64,000 nucleotides of DNA from a virus. The stretch lies in IMG/VR virus record IMGVR_UViG_3300025276_000026, positions 33,369-97,368 of that record, one strand, 5' to 3'. The position numbers and the translations under genes are program-made. Positions 1-8,913 of the stretch are shown here, in pieces; the first letter of the stretch is position 1; each line of letters starts with the position of its first letter. The notes under the pieces are model-generated. The model made no database searches. It was not told the DNA's origin and saw only the letters and a list, made by a program, of their open reading frames with translations.

Positions 1-332
1 ATTGCTCTATCTTTGCACCATGATTCAGTTTCGTTTACCAACCAATCGGTTGGTGTCGCTTCGGTAAGTTTTCCTATACTATCTACAATAGTTTTGCTTT
101 GAGATAACAGTCCATCATTCAATGACGTGTTGTTATCTAGATTTATGAGAAGTGCTTCCACTGTAGGTGGTTTAGTGTACTTATCGAAATAAGATATTAT
201 CTCGTTAAATACAGTCTTCTCGTCCGACTCGGAGAAATACTCTTCCTTAAGGAACGGTATTACCTTCCTTGTAAAGGGTTCATTCTGAACTAAGTTCTTC
301 AGTATTGTCTGTTCTAATCTCACTTGTTCCAT
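1..332 (-). CDS. 41: Replicative DNA helicase gp41 (DnaB-like), N-terminal part
   Basis: This is the first about 110 codons of the primosome helicase; the rest lies beyond the window start. The translation begins [15 protein letters not shown] and contains [10 protein letters not shown] and [15 protein letters not shown], which align with the T4 gp41 N-terminal domain (the WLVKETE region). In T4, gp41 unwinds DNA 5'-3' ahead of the polymerase and works with the gp61 primase. The start at 332 overlaps the end of uvsX by 53 bases. The uvsX-gp41 order is that of T4-like phages. The ATPase domain is not in view. Confidence 0.8.
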   Translation of the reverse strand, partial: MEQVRLEQTILKNLVQNEPFTRKVIPFLKEEYFSESDEKTVFNEIISYFDKYTKPPTVEALLINLDNNTSLNDGLLSQSKTIVDSIGKLTEATPTDWLVNETESWCKDRA

Positions 333-1335
333 ACTTAAAATATTCCTGTGCTTTCTCTTCAAGTAACGCCATTACATCGGGTGTAAAGTGTTTCTCGGGA
401 TTGTTATTAATTGTCTTTCCGAATTCGGTTTTACCTGTAGGTAGTTTAACACGAGTTCCTTCTTTTGTAAAGACGCCAAATGCAAGTGCCATGTCTAAAA
501 GACCATAGTACCTGTCCAATCCTTTCTCATAAGAAAGTCTTACATCCACCACTCTATTCTCAACTGTCATCCTTGACTTTGCATTCTTGCAATGGATGAT
601 GTTTCCGATTACCTCTGTACCCTCTTTCTCTTTCTTCTTAGAAAGATAGATGATTGATGATGCAGCGTACTTGAGTCCACTACCACCACCCATCTCTTTT
701 TGAGGGAACATTGACCCAATCACATCATATGTGTGATTAGTGACAATCATGGGGACACCAACTCTACCTAATTTCAATGTCAAGACTCTGAATGCACCTT
801 TGGTGATTTGAGCTCTTGTCATATCTTTGGTTTCCTTACCTTCTGCAGTGTCTTCGATTTCTTTAGTAGTTGATAACATACCAAGTGAATCTAAACAAAA
901 CATCATTTTAGGACGTTTGGTTTTGGGGGTATCATTATACTTATCCAGTATACTGATTGCTTGATTTCTGAATTCCTGTACTGTAACAACTGGAACAATA
1001 ACAACTCTTGACGAGTCTATTCCTCTTGATTCAATCATATCTCTCGATATTGCAGATTCAGATTCAAAGTAAATCACTGCTGAATCGGGATGGTCTTCGA
1101 GGAATTGTTTTACCATGCCGAGGGCAAAGTAAGTTTTTCCTGTTGCAGATTCTCCAGCGATTGCTGTGATTTTGTTTGCTGGTAGACCACCGTATAGTGA
1201 CCCACTTAATAGTGCATTAAAAATATGACTTCCAGTATCAATAAAGGAATCCACATCTCCAGCTGCGACACCGTCGGAAACTATACTTGCGTATTCGTTG
1301 CCCGATGCTTTTACTAAATCTTTTAAAAATGACAT
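280..1335 (-). CDS. uvsX: UvsX RecA-like recombinase
   Basis: RecA-family strand-exchange protein that forms filaments on ssDNA for recombination-dependent replication and repair. Walker A GESATGKT lies at about residues 61-68 and the Walker B region at [11 protein letters not shown]; the length of 351 aa is close to T4 UvsX. The open frame extends 12 codons upstream, but [15 protein letters not shown] at 1335 is the likely start because AGGAGA lies 7 bases before it and the upstream extension runs through the promoter. It works with UvsY (36201-36644) and UvsW (34087-35487), also in this window. Confidence 0.95.
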   Translation of the reverse strand: MSFLKDLVKASGNEYASIVSDGVAAGDVDSFIDTGSHIFNALLSGSLYGGLPANKITAIAGESATGKTYFALGMVKQFLEDHPDSAVIYFESESAISRDMIESRGIDSSRVVIVPVVTVQEFRNQAISILDKYNDTPKTKRPKMMFCLDSLGMLSTTKEIEDTAEGKETKDMTRAQITKGAFRVLTLKLGRVGVPMIVTNHTYDVIGSMFPQKEMGGGSGLKYAASSIIYLSKKKEKEGTEVIGNIIHCKNAKSRMTVENRVVDVRLSYEKGLDRYYGLLDMALAFGVFTKEGTRVKLPTGKTEFGKTINNNPEKHFTPDVMALLEEKAQEYFKYGTSEIRTDNTEELSSE

Positions 1336-1360
1336 AACACTTCTCCTAATGTATACATCT

Positions 1361-1389
1361 ATTATACACAAAGGGTGGTGAAATTGTAA
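1361..1389 (-). promoter_or_regulatory. Early sigma70-type promoter for uvsX
   Basis: The minus strand reads TTACAA (1384-1389), a 17-base spacer, then TATAAT (1361-1366), about 25 bases upstream of the uvsX start. Confidence 0.7.
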
Positions 1390-1396
1390 GAGGGTT

Positions 1397-1576
1397 TTAG
1401 AGTTTTTTTTCTATTTCTTTTAGAGACTTACCAACTTGAGACATTTTTTGGTCGAACTTGGTATGTTCTTTCATCATTGCTGTAAGCTTAGTCATAGATA
1501 TTTCTAGATGAAAGATACAACCAAAGATAATCATAATCATTCCTATATAGAAACAATCCATGATAGTAATCAACAT
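1397..1576 (-). CDS. Small single-pass membrane protein, 59 aa
   Basis: A short frame that fills the gap between the nuclease gene and the uvsX promoter. It begins [19 protein letters not shown], one hydrophobic segment, followed by a charged Met- and Lys-rich helix ([16 protein letters not shown]...) ending SLKEIEKKL. Its ATG overlaps the upstream stop as TAATG, so it is probably translationally coupled. No family recognised. N-terminal TM plus amphipathic tail resembles small holin-like or membrane-interference proteins, but that is only a shape argument. Confidence 0.6.
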   Translation of the reverse strand: MLITIMDCFYIGMIMIIFGCIFHLEISMTKLTAMMKEHTKFDQKMSQVGKSLKEIEKKL

Positions 1577-2067
1577 TAGGAAACCTCGTCTATTTGCTCT
1601 TGTGTAACGGTACCGTTACTGAGTAATAGAGCTCTATGTTCCATGTGTCTTTCTTGAGTAGTGTCTTTGTTTTCACCAGTGTATAATACTGCGTGATGGT
1701 CAAAAATCATTCGTTGATTGACTGAAACTCTTTCGTCTGTTTGAACGATTGGATTTCCTTCTTCGTCAAGTGGAGTAACAAATAGTTCTCCAAGTATTCT
1801 TCCGAACTTTCCTTTGTCATGACTAACGAGTGTGACATCACCTTGTGCAAGTAATTTTGTAAGATGATACTTAGATGCTTTACCAAAAACCTTCTCCACT
1901 AAGTCTCTTGTACGTGACTCGGGGGTATCGATTCCCATAAGACGCACTCTTTGTTTTTTTAGTACAGTTGAAAACCCTAAATCTATATCAACGTCAATTG
2001 TGTCGCCGTCAACGATTTTGGTTACTGTTACGTGAAATTCTGCTTGTTTAAATAATTTTTTACCCAT
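1576..2067 (-). CDS. Staphylococcal-nuclease-like (thermonuclease) protein
   Basis: SNase-fold nuclease, 163 aa. It has VDGDTIDVDIDLGF followed by RVRLMGIDTPES; R42, D47, T48 and E50 have the same spacing as the catalytic R35, D40, T41 and E43 of staphylococcal nuclease, and a later FGRILGEL supplies the second arginine. It would cleave DNA or RNA using Ca2+. No signal peptide is seen, so it should act in the infected cytoplasm, perhaps on host DNA. Similar proteins occur in marine T4-like phages. It follows the IscU-like gene and has no visible Shine-Dalgarno; a CTAAATA box lies exactly 5 bases before the ATG. Confidence 0.85.
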   Translation of the reverse strand: MGKKLFKQAEFHVTVTKIVDGDTIDVDIDLGFSTVLKKQRVRLMGIDTPESRTRDLVEKVFGKASKYHLTKLLAQGDVTLVSHDKGKFGRILGELFVTPLDEEGNPIVQTDERVSVNQRMIFDHHAVLYTGENKDTTQERHMEHRALLLSNGTVTQEQIDEVS

Positions 2068-2072
2068 GATTC

Positions 2073-2080
2073 TATTTAGG
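2073..2080 (-). promoter_or_regulatory. Late-type promoter box directly before the nuclease gene
   Basis: The minus strand reads CCTAAATA, then 5 bases, then the ATG at 2067. It overlaps the TAA stop of the IscU-like gene. One of seven late-type boxes at this exact spacing. Confidence 0.4.
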
Positions 2081-2546
2081 AGTTCGCTAACTTAGGGGGG
2101 TTATTATGACCAATCATTGAATGGTCTAAGATGGGATGTTTGTAGTCTTCTGCTTGTTTGGACTCATAGTCTACCATCGCCTGTTTAATAGCATCTTCTG
2201 CTAGTACTGAACAATGTAATTTGATTGGTGGTAGTTGCAGTGCATCTGCAATGTCTTTGTCTTTGATGAGTTTTGCTTCATCGATAGTCTTACCCATCAT
2301 CAAGTCCACGAACAACGAAGAAGATGCAATTGCACTCCCACATCCGTAAGTCTTGAATTTTACGTCGACAATCTTTTCGTTGTCATCGAGTAAGAGTTGA
2401 AGTTGCATTACATCACCACACGCAGGAGCTCCTGCAAGTCCTGTTGCAACCTTGGGATTGTTTCTATCCAGTGAACCAACAGCGTGTTTTTGTGGGTTAG
2501 CGAGTACGGCTTCGAACCGTTGTACTACTTCTTTTGAGTATGCCAT
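2076..2546 (-). CDS. iscU: IscU/NifU-type iron-sulfur cluster scaffold
   Basis: An auxiliary metabolic gene of 156 aa. All three cluster-ligand cysteines are present: C43 in GAPACGDVM, C69 in YGCGSAIASSS, C112 in KLHCSVLAEDA, with IscU spacing (26 and 43 residues). The conserved Asp (D45) and an LPPIK motif at 105-109, like the HscA-binding LPPVK of bacterial IscU, are also there, so it looks functional. The C-terminal tail beyond the family's usual end contains IGHNNPP, a motif I associate with proteins of alphaproteobacteria and their phages. A ferredoxin is encoded at 32503-32763. No Shine-Dalgarno is seen. Confidence 0.9.
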   Translation of the reverse strand: MAYSKEVVQRFEAVLANPQKHAVGSLDRNNPKVATGLAGAPACGDVMQLQLLLDDNEKIVDVKFKTYGCGSAIASSSLFVDLMMGKTIDEAKLIKDKDIADALQLPPIKLHCSVLAEDAIKQAMVDYESKQAEDYKHPILDHSMIGHNNPPKLANS

Positions 2547-2551
2547 ATAGT

Positions 2552-2559
2552 TATTTATC
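2552..2559 (-). promoter_or_regulatory. Late-type promoter box directly before iscU
   Basis: The minus strand reads GATAAATA, 5 bases, then ATG at 2546. It lies in the 3' end and gap after the polymerase gene. Confidence 0.5.
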
Positions 2560-5047
2560 CAAAAAACGCATCAAGCGACGCAACTGGTTCAACATTCCAG
2601 CCAATCTTCTCAATAACCACCTTCAATGGTTCTATGAATGACTTGTCAAATTGCATGTCGTAGTTGATATATTTGTGTAATTCCAACTCTCTCGGAAGTA
2701 CATTCAAGAACGATATGACGTTCTCGTTAATTGGGTTAGGTGTTGTGAGGTATGTGAAGTGTAACTTCTCTCCACTCTTAATCAACTCGTAACGTTTGTG
2801 TATGTTCTTCTTCTTGAGATGATGGTTGTAAAGTAAAGCACCGCGTACGTGTATGGGTGTACCCTTTCCGTAAATCATCGATGGGTCTGCATACTGTTGT
2901 AGATTGTTGCAACCTCTTGGTGATGACATGTCTTCGGGTGGTAACCTTCTGAAGTCCATACGAGCATTCTCTACGAAATCCCATAGTTCTTGTTCGTCAC
3001 CTTGCATCACAATCTTGAATGCATCCGTAAGTCTACCTCTAACCCATTGTGGTGTACTAGACTTTGCAGTCTCAATACCCATCATCTTGAGTTTAGGTAC
3101 GGCTAGTCGGACTCCTTCGTTGTCGATGACGTTGAGGATATATCTTTTCTTTGCTGTCCATATTCCTCTGTCGGCGATGACCTCTCGTCCCATCTCCATT
3201 TTTTGTTCGTATGCGTTGGTGTATTCTGCAAGGTCTTCGAAACCTTTTTCAAGAACGCTCTCCATGTGTGACTTGGCGATGGAGTCGATGAAGTTAGTGA
3301 TTTTGGTTTTATCTGTTTCATTGGGCATGACCTGTTGTATCAATTTGTCTAGTGTAATATAAACAGAATCAGTATCCATTGCAACAACATAATCTTCGTC
3401 TGTCTTTAGAGTTGTGTTTAACCAATCATTGATTGTCTTCTCTGCATGTTTGATAATCAACTGACCCGACAATGTGATTGCCTCGGCAAGTTGTGGGTCA
3501 AAGAATGCAAAGTATTGATTGGCCAATGCACCATAAGCTGAGTTAAGTGCAATCTTTCTAACCTGTTGGTTATTGTAAGAACGTTTGATTAATGTATTGA
3601 GTTCGTTCTTACGTGTCTTGTCTTTACAAGTTTGCAGTTCCTTCTGATACTCAATCATCTTACCCTTCCACATCTTACGTTCGTCATAGAACTTCTGCAT
3701 AAGTTCGGGAAGGAAACCTTGTTTGTCGTTAGAGAACCTAGCACCGTTTGGTGTGATACCGAATGCACCGTCAACTACTGTTTCTTTGTTGAATAGTTTC
3801 TCTACGGATGTATCTGTTAGTCCTCTCTGCATCTTCTCGGGTGAGATGTTGTACTGCATAATGATGTGAGGATACAGTGAGTTTAAATCGAATGAGACAA
3901 CCCATTCATGTTTACCCACGATAGGTTCTTTAACATATGCACCTTGAATCCTGTCACCTTTTATCTGACCAAGTCTCTGAGGTGGTGTAGCAATGTTCTG
4001 TTCTTTAAGGAAGTTGTAGATGATTGTTTCCCAATACTTAACCATACCAAATGTATCATTGTAGTTACATTTTGCATTGTAAGACATTGCAAGAATCAAT
4101 TCCATCAATCCTAGTTTGTCTTCTAAGTCTTCTACCAAGGTAACATCCTTTACATTATATGCAAGGAACTTAGAATAGTTGTTTCTGTATAGATGGTGAA
4201 GAGAACCTTCCTCTTCATAGCTTATCTTGGTCTTACCTAACTCTACCTTTGCAATATGGTCTAGTCTGTAAGACTCTTGGTTTACGAATGTATGTTTTTT
4301 GTATAGTTCTAGGTAATCAATTACATTGATTCCGTACAGATTAAAAACCTGTTGCTGAGAACCCCAATTGGTTTTGAATTCTCTGACATCGCACATGTTC
4401 CATGGTGAGAACTTTTTGTGTGATTCTGTACCAAAGACTCTGTCCACACGATTACACAAATAAGTAATGTCAAAAGTATTAACATTCCAACCTGTGATGA
4501 TATCGAACTTCTCTTTTCTCCAGTACTTGATAAACTGTTCAAGTAAGTCTTTTTCATCCTGTGCTTCATGATAAGTCACATTCGCTGGTTTTTCATCCCA
4601 TGGGCCGATACCAAAAGTATGTGCCATGAATCTGAAGGGTTTGATTGTTATTGCATTGACCTTTTCCAAAGCTTGCATAGGTTCGGGGAACCCATCTTCA
4701 CATTCACACTCAATGTCGAGTGTTGCAATCTTGATTACTTTGGGGTCGTATTTGATGTCACCTTGAAACTTGTCGGCAATGTAGGTGTAGATATATCTAT
4801 CATAACCATGAATGTCCATTCCAGCAGTTCCTGCGAACTTCTCTCGGAACTTCCTTGCACCACCCATTGAATTTAGGTTCACTGGTTCTAGGTTTCTACC
4901 ATCCAATGACTTGAATGCAGAGTCCTTTTTAGTCGGGACGTAATGAGTTGGACGGTAATCCACAGACATTTGCACCTGTTTCTTACCTTGGTAACCCTTT
5001 ACGAGTATCTTGTCGCGTGTACGACATACGTTTGTATAAAAATCCAT
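2555..5047 (-). CDS. 43: DNA polymerase gp43 (family B)
   Basis: Replicative polymerase with proofreading exonuclease, 830 aa (T4: 898). Exonuclease motifs: DIECE at 111-115, GWNVNTFDITYL, and YNVKDVTLV. Polymerase motifs: FDLNSLYPHIIMQYN (motif A), KIALNSAYGALANQY (motif B) and VAMDTDSVYI (motif C). All catalytic aspartates are present and the gene is uninterrupted by intron or intein. A TATAAT box ends 6 bases before the ATG at 5047 with no Shine-Dalgarno, so the mRNA may be leaderless. It works with the clamp and clamp loader at 18936-21389. Confidence 0.97.
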   Translation of the reverse strand: MDFYTNVCRTRDKILVKGYQGKKQVQMSVDYRPTHYVPTKKDSAFKSLDGRNLEPVNLNSMGGARKFREKFAGTAGMDIHGYDRYIYTYIADKFQGDIKYDPKVIKIATLDIECECEDGFPEPMQALEKVNAITIKPFRFMAHTFGIGPWDEKPANVTYHEAQDEKDLLEQFIKYWRKEKFDIITGWNVNTFDITYLCNRVDRVFGTESHKKFSPWNMCDVREFKTNWGSQQQVFNLYGINVIDYLELYKKHTFVNQESYRLDHIAKVELGKTKISYEEEGSLHHLYRNNYSKFLAYNVKDVTLVEDLEDKLGLMELILAMSYNAKCNYNDTFGMVKYWETIIYNFLKEQNIATPPQRLGQIKGDRIQGAYVKEPIVGKHEWVVSFDLNSLYPHIIMQYNISPEKMQRGLTDTSVEKLFNKETVVDGAFGITPNGARFSNDKQGFLPELMQKFYDERKMWKGKMIEYQKELQTCKDKTRKNELNTLIKRSYNNQQVRKIALNSAYGALANQYFAFFDPQLAEAITLSGQLIIKHAEKTINDWLNTTLKTDEDYVVAMDTDSVYITLDKLIQQVMPNETDKTKITNFIDSIAKSHMESVLEKGFEDLAEYTNAYEQKMEMGREVIADRGIWTAKKRYILNVIDNEGVRLAVPKLKMMGIETAKSSTPQWVRGRLTDAFKIVMQGDEQELWDFVENARMDFRRLPPEDMSSPRGCNNLQQYADPSMIYGKGTPIHVRGALLYNHHLKKKNIHKRYELIKSGEKLHFTYLTTPNPINENVISFLNVLPRELELHKYINYDMQFDKSFIEPLKVVIEKIGWNVEPVASLDAFFG

Positions 5048-5053
5048 ACTGTT

Positions 5054-5082
5054 ATTATAACAGAAAAAGGATTATTCTACAA
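5054..5082 (-). promoter_or_regulatory. Early promoter for gp43
   Basis: The minus strand reads TTGTAG (5077-5082), 17 bases, TATAAT (5054-5059), 6 bases, ATG of gp43. The -35 element overlaps the stop codon of the upstream gene. Confidence 0.55.
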
Positions 5083-5293
5083 GTGTATTTCTAGAGGGAT
5101 TCAGTAATTCTTTTACTGCTTTGAGTTTGTCCTGTGCATCGGCTAAGTTAGCGACCAATTCATCAACAGCACCAACGACATCGGGATGTTCTCCGATACC
5201 GACTGGGTTTTGCTGATAGACTGAGATGTTTGCAGTATGAACTGCAATATCACCTTGGTACTTCTTTTCTAATGCTCTTAATATATCTGCCAT
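5072..5293 (-). CDS. Small helical protein of unknown function, 73 aa
   Basis: Not recognised. It begins MADILRALEKKYQGDI and has a predicted helical C-terminal half (VVGAVDELVANLADAQDKL), probably a short coiled coil. It lies just upstream of gp43 and one base from the preceding gene, so it belongs to the same operon. Short conserved unknowns at this place are common in marine T4-like phages. Confidence 0.65.
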   Translation of the reverse strand: MADILRALEKKYQGDIAVHTANISVYQQNPVGIGEHPDVVGAVDELVANLADAQDKLKAVKELLNPSRNTLVE

Positions 5294-5294
5294 T

Positions 5295-5561
5295 CTACTT
5301 ATTGCCTGTTAGAACCTTGAAATTTTGTGCAAGATTTGGTCTTGGTTCAAATGCAGCTACTACTCTGACTTTTTTAATGTTAAAGGTATAATCCTTTGCA
5401 TAAGGTATCCATGGTGCAAGACCTACTTCCATATTGGTTCCCTTTAATTCTACGATACATGCGTGTGCTTCTTTTACTGTATAACTAGTTACGTTTTCGG
5501 AAACTAAACCTATTACAACATCGCCATTTTCTAGACGTAAACACTTTATAATTTCAGACAC
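5295..5561 (-). CDS. Small beta-rich protein, possibly Sm-like, 88 aa
   Basis: The translation reads (GTG)SEIIKCLRLENGDVVIGLV..., then VELKGTNMEVGLAPWIPYAKD. The pattern (I+xLxxGxxVIGxV, then a hydrophobic strand, then a Pro/Tyr-rich turn before IxxxxV) matches the larger protein at 33635-34090, suggesting a paralogous pair with an Sm-like small barrel. The GTG start overlaps the stop of the lysozyme gene in GTGTCTGA. Function is not known; RNA binding would be a guess from fold only. Confidence 0.6.
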   Translation of the reverse strand: MSEIIKCLRLENGDVVIGLVSENVTSYTVKEAHACIVELKGTNMEVGLAPWIPYAKDYTFNIKKVRVVAAFEPRPNLAQNFKVLTGNK

Positions 5562-6009
5562 TTCTTACTTGCTCCTGTAATTCGAGAGAACGTCTCCCAA
5601 CTTGTTTAAACCATCGAGAGTCTTCCATCTCAACAGCCATTCCTTCCCAATTCTCCGATACAACTGCTTTCCACATGTTGTTAAATTTACCAAAACGACT
5701 TCCACCTAAGTTGAATGTCATGTTAACCAATACGTGTTGTATTGCTTCGGGTAGACTATAGAAGTCCTTCCCACCTTTTGATTCAAATACATGGATAGTT
5801 TCATCTACATGCTTGTCAAAATCAGATTCGTAATACGCATCTACTGTTGATTGACTAACTGGAGTTCCAGCTGGTTTACCTTGTTCTGCATCACCATCTT
5901 TAATAAGATGACCAACACCTAGTGTTAGATAACCTAATGAGTCTGCATAGACTTCAAGGACTTCACCTTCATGTCTTTTAATTTGTTCTTTTAATATTTC
6001 TTTATTCAT
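5554..6009 (-). CDS. e: T4-type lysozyme (endolysin, GH24)
   Basis: Cleaves the beta-1,4 bond between MurNAc and GlcNAc in peptidoglycan at the end of infection. The catalytic triad of T4 lysozyme is present with matching spacing: E14 in RHEGE, D23 in YADSLG, T29 in LTLGVGHL (T4: E11, D20, T26). The 151 aa length is close to T4's 164. There is no signal peptide, so release needs a holin; several small membrane proteins in this window are candidates. It overlaps both neighbours by 8 bases. Confidence 0.93.
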   Translation of the reverse strand: MNKEILKEQIKRHEGEVLEVYADSLGYLTLGVGHLIKDGDAEQGKPAGTPVSQSTVDAYYESDFDKHVDETIHVFESKGGKDFYSLPEAIQHVLVNMTFNLGGSRFGKFNNMWKAVVSENWEGMAVEMEDSRWFKQVGRRSLELQEQVRSV

Positions 6010-6310
6010 CCTGTTCCTGTTCCCTTTTCAATTGTTCATCCACGAGTTCCATCAAAATGTCACCCATGAGGTCGTTTAATTCACTATTATTTAGGAGTTC
6101 CTCAAGTCCAATATCTGTCTTTTGTTGACCGTGAGGGAACCTTCTTATAGTTCTTTGGAAATTAATGTTGGGTTTTCCATCTTCGAATTGTAACTTACCA
6201 TATTGGTATACAAGTCCGTCCCATTCTCCACCTGTCATCTCGATAGCAGCGTCGTTTTCACTTGGATTCTCGACTACCATGTAGACTTTGTTATCGAATA
6301 ATTTTGGCAT
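6002..6310 (-). CDS. Conserved hypothetical protein, 102 aa
   Basis: Not recognised. It begins MPKLFDNKVYMVVENP, has a beta-rich first half (EWDGLVYQYGKLQFEDG, INFQRTIRRFP) and an acidic helical C-terminus (LMGDILMELVDEQLKREQE). It sits between the P-loop kinase (20-base overlap) and lysozyme (8-base overlap), so its expression is coupled to both. It could belong to the upstream modification cassette, but nothing in the sequence shows this. Confidence 0.65.
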   Translation of the reverse strand: MPKLFDNKVYMVVENPSENDAAIEMTGGEWDGLVYQYGKLQFEDGKPNINFQRTIRRFPHGQQKTDIGLEELLNNSELNDLMGDILMELVDEQLKREQEQDE

Positions 6311-6827
6311 GTATTTCCTCTTCGATTCTCATAGAATCATGTATAGAATTGTTATCATGTATATTTAGTTGTCCTAAAAGATTCATGTTTGTTAGTATGT
6401 TATTTATCTGTGTTCGTCTTCCCTTCAGCCATACTTCTGATTGTGTGTCTCCACGTTCTGCGTGACGATTGTGTTCTTCGGTTATGTCTACTGTTAGAAC
6501 GTAAACTAATGCTTCGTGATTTTGCATTAACCATTCTATGTCTACTCCTCTAAAGTATCTATCACCTTCTATTAGAACATGTTTGTAGGCAATGTTTGCC
6601 CACTCAATGAATTCTCTAAATTGTGGTATAGAACCGTGAGAGAGCTTATCAGTTCCACCGAATGTCTCTCCCTCGGGATATTGACCGACTACTAATATGT
6701 CACCATGTTCTTGGCACTTAAATAGTTTCATCGGTTCAATTAGGTTGGGTTCATCTAACCTAGAGATAAGTCTTCTCATGAGAGTTGACTTTCCCGAACA
6801 TGGAACTCCACCAACCATGATAATCAT
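6291..6827 (-). CDS. P-loop nucleotide/polynucleotide kinase-like protein
   Basis: 178 aa with Walker A GVPCSGKST at residues 7-15 immediately after the first strand (MIIMVG), a candidate second motif HVLIEGDRYFRG and a basic lid-like segment (WLKGRRTQINN). This is the small P-loop kinase layout. It starts in a 4-base overlap with the ParB-like gene, downstream of a TET-like dioxygenase and a cytosine methyltransferase. Known phage hypermodification pathways use P-loop kinases that phosphorylate hydroxymethylated bases within DNA. By inference it may phosphorylate 5-hydroxymethylcytosine in DNA. An ordinary nucleotide kinase or tRNA/RNA repair kinase is the alternative. Confidence 0.75.
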   Translation of the reverse strand: MIIMVGGVPCSGKSTLMRRLISRLDEPNLIEPMKLFKCQEHGDILVVGQYPEGETFGGTDKLSHGSIPQFREFIEWANIAYKHVLIEGDRYFRGVDIEWLMQNHEALVYVLTVDITEEHNRHAERGDTQSEVWLKGRRTQINNILTNMNLLGQLNIHDNNSIHDSMRIEEEIHAKIIR

Positions 6828-7822
6828 ACTGAACTACCGTCCAAGTTGACTACCACATCTTCCAGTGGAAGACCATCATTAAGAGGGTCTGCTGTAGTAA
6901 TCTGACCTATGAATCCTCTGAATTCAAAGATGTGATGATACTTTCTATTAAGATGCTGGGTTACCCACAACATAGTTCTGTCAAAAGAATCCATCCAGTT
7001 ACTTCTTTGGTCTGCAATTTTTGAAGGGTCTACATTTAAAATGTAACCATAGATTTGAACTGGTACTAAGTACGTATCATACAAATCTATCATCTGTTTT
7101 ATTTTAGTTCCAAAGTCCCCATTTGGTCTTGCAAAACCTATCTGCTGTAAGTCAAGAACATACCCTTTCGATGGGAATTGATTCTCAGCAAGAATCCTGT
7201 TTGCAACTCCAGCGTCTACATCTATCACATTTTCAAATACAGAAAGACTTGACCTAAATCTATTAAAGATTGCAGTCCTTTGTGCTGGTGACTTTGTTGG
7301 GGTCATATCTTTTAATCTATCCTTCAAATAAGAAGTGTTATCTCTTGTACAAGAACCTTGGGCTACAAGTATCTTTAAAGCTTTAACATAGTCTTTGTCA
7401 TCATTATCCTGTGCTGGTAAATGACATTCATTGGATTGAATCATAAACATGATTTCATTAGCTGGTGTATCAAAAGTTACAACATCTACTATGACCATAG
7501 TTTGCTCAAGTTCTGTAAATGCTTCTAGTCTATTGAAACCTGCTTTCAGATAGTACTTTTCATCTGCACCAAGTTCGACTACCAATGGTGGTTCTGAATA
7601 GACCCAACCTAGGTTTTGAAATGAATCTACTAACTTAAGAACGTTTGCTCTTAAATGGTTGTAGACTCTAATGTTTAAAGATGGGCCTTTCTTTACAGAA
7701 TGTATGATATCTTCAAGTGGGATTAGTTTCCTAGTGGTGAAGTTTACACCTTTAGGATACTTTGGTTTACACTCTTTGAGTGACCTATTCACGTCGAATA
7801 GGATTTGATTATTGTTTGACAT
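6824..7822 (-). CDS. ParB-like protein
   Basis: 332 aa. The N-terminal half has a ParB/sulfiredoxin-type core: VYSEPPLVVELGADEKYYL followed by KAGFNRLEAFTEL, matching the ParB box where a GxxR motif binds nucleotide. The C-terminal 200 residues are helical and not recognised. It has its own Shine-Dalgarno (GGAG, 9 bases before ATG). ParB-type domains recur in phage base-modification operons beside kinases and oxygenases, which is the context here. In vitro some ParB-like proteins hydrolyse CTP or act as nucleases; which applies is unknown. Confidence 0.65.
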   Translation of the reverse strand: MSNNNQILFDVNRSLKECKPKYPKGVNFTTRKLIPLEDIIHSVKKGPSLNIRVYNHLRANVLKLVDSFQNLGWVYSEPPLVVELGADEKYYLKAGFNRLEAFTELEQTMVIVDVVTFDTPANEIMFMIQSNECHLPAQDNDDKDYVKALKILVAQGSCTRDNTSYLKDRLKDMTPTKSPAQRTAIFNRFRSSLSVFENVIDVDAGVANRILAENQFPSKGYVLDLQQIGFARPNGDFGTKIKQMIDLYDTYLVPVQIYGYILNVDPSKIADQRSNWMDSFDRTMLWVTQHLNRKYHHIFEFRGFIGQITTADPLNDGLPLEDVVVNLDGSSV

Positions 7823-7858
7823 AGTTGTTCTCCATAGTCGTTAGTTTGGAACGACACC

Positions 7859-7889
7859 CATAAAAAAGGGTCTCTTTTTTATTTCAAGT
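7859..7889 (+). terminator. Weak hairpin with T-run between the ParB-like and dioxygenase genes
   Basis: ACCC and GGGT arms around an AT-rich loop, then TCTCTTTTTT on the plus strand. The T-run follows only in plus orientation, although all local genes are on the minus strand. It may block antisense transcription or simply mark the operon break. Confidence 0.3.
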
Positions 7890-7911
7890 GTAACTCCACT
7901 ATTATTTAGGT

Positions 7912-8913
7912 CTAAAAGAAACTGTCCAGTGAACCTTTGTCTTCATACTTTCCAGCATGAGGGCCGATAGGGTTCTCTGTCTTTCCAGCTCTTCCTTTAG
8001 TTGCAACATGTTCATCACAATATGCAACACATGATAACCTTACTCCTTCACCAGTGATAGGGGTAACACCGTGCAATTCATTTGAATCTGCAATCAGTAC
8101 GTCTCCATCATCTGCTTCAATAGCAATACCATATCTAGGGAAACATAAGTATGCACCCCCAAATTCTCCAATACGGAAGACACACATAGTTGTCATTCCG
8201 AACTCTAAATCTTTACCATCCAAATGTGCAGACATCTTTACAGTGCCACCAGTTGAATACTTGTTTGCAGATAACGCTGTCATCGGTGAACCACCAATGT
8301 GATACTTCTCATCTATACACTCATCTGCAAAAGTTTTTTGTAAGTTGTATACTTCGGGAACTGCACTCTTCAATGCTTCTTCATTGACGTTTGCAATCTG
8401 TGATAAGGTTTCAAACTTTTCTGCGTTAGATTTCTTTTGCATCCAACCACTTGCCTTAATCATTCCTGTGAATCTGCCACGTTTATACCCGATTAGAACT
8501 GAATGAATCTCGTTTGCTTCTGCAATACGATTGAACTCACCATTCTTCTTTAGTGGGTAATAACTGTTAGGTGTTCTTAGGACATAGTCCTTACCTTCGA
8601 TTAATCCTTTTGCCTTCATATCTTCGTGGTCGATAGGCCCGGCTGCATTTGCTCTCATTGTAGATGTATCATCGATAGAGAACAAAGTATCTTTAACTGT
8701 TTGGTAAGTCTTACCTTTGTATGCATTCTTTACAATACATGCAAGTAAGGTTTCACCCATAAGAGTACCATGTGGTTTATAGATTTTGATAACATCACCA
8801 TCATATTCGATAGATGATATAACAGTATCATAGGAATCTTCGGTAAGATATTTACCGTTCCACTCTTTGAAGGTTTCTTTAAACCCTAAGTCTTTTGTTG
8901 CAGTGAATTCCAT
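7912..8913 (-). CDS. TET/JBP-like 2OG-Fe(II) dioxygenase (putative 5-methylcytosine hydroxylase)
   Basis: 333 aa. The C-terminal part has the double-stranded beta-helix signature: HLD (H230, D232), a GGAYLCFPRYGIAIEADDGD segment, distal H281 in ELHGVTP, and R292 in GVRLSC that would bind 2-oxoglutarate. The GGxxLxxPxYG...GDVLIxxSxELHGxxP pattern is that of TET/JBP enzymes, which oxidise the methyl group of modified bases in DNA. The gene directly follows, and overlaps by 28 bases, a C5 cytosine methyltransferase, so the likely reaction is 5mC to 5hmC. ATG at 8913 was chosen over the upstream TTG. Confidence 0.85.
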   Translation of the reverse strand: MEFTATKDLGFKETFKEWNGKYLTEDSYDTVISSIEYDGDVIKIYKPHGTLMGETLLACIVKNAYKGKTYQTVKDTLFSIDDTSTMRANAAGPIDHEDMKAKGLIEGKDYVLRTPNSYYPLKKNGEFNRIAEANEIHSVLIGYKRGRFTGMIKASGWMQKKSNAEKFETLSQIANVNEEALKSAVPEVYNLQKTFADECIDEKYHIGGSPMTALSANKYSTGGTVKMSAHLDGKDLEFGMTTMCVFRIGEFGGAYLCFPRYGIAIEADDGDVLIADSNELHGVTPITGEGVRLSCVAYCDEHVATKGRAGKTENPIGPHAGKYEDKGSLDSFF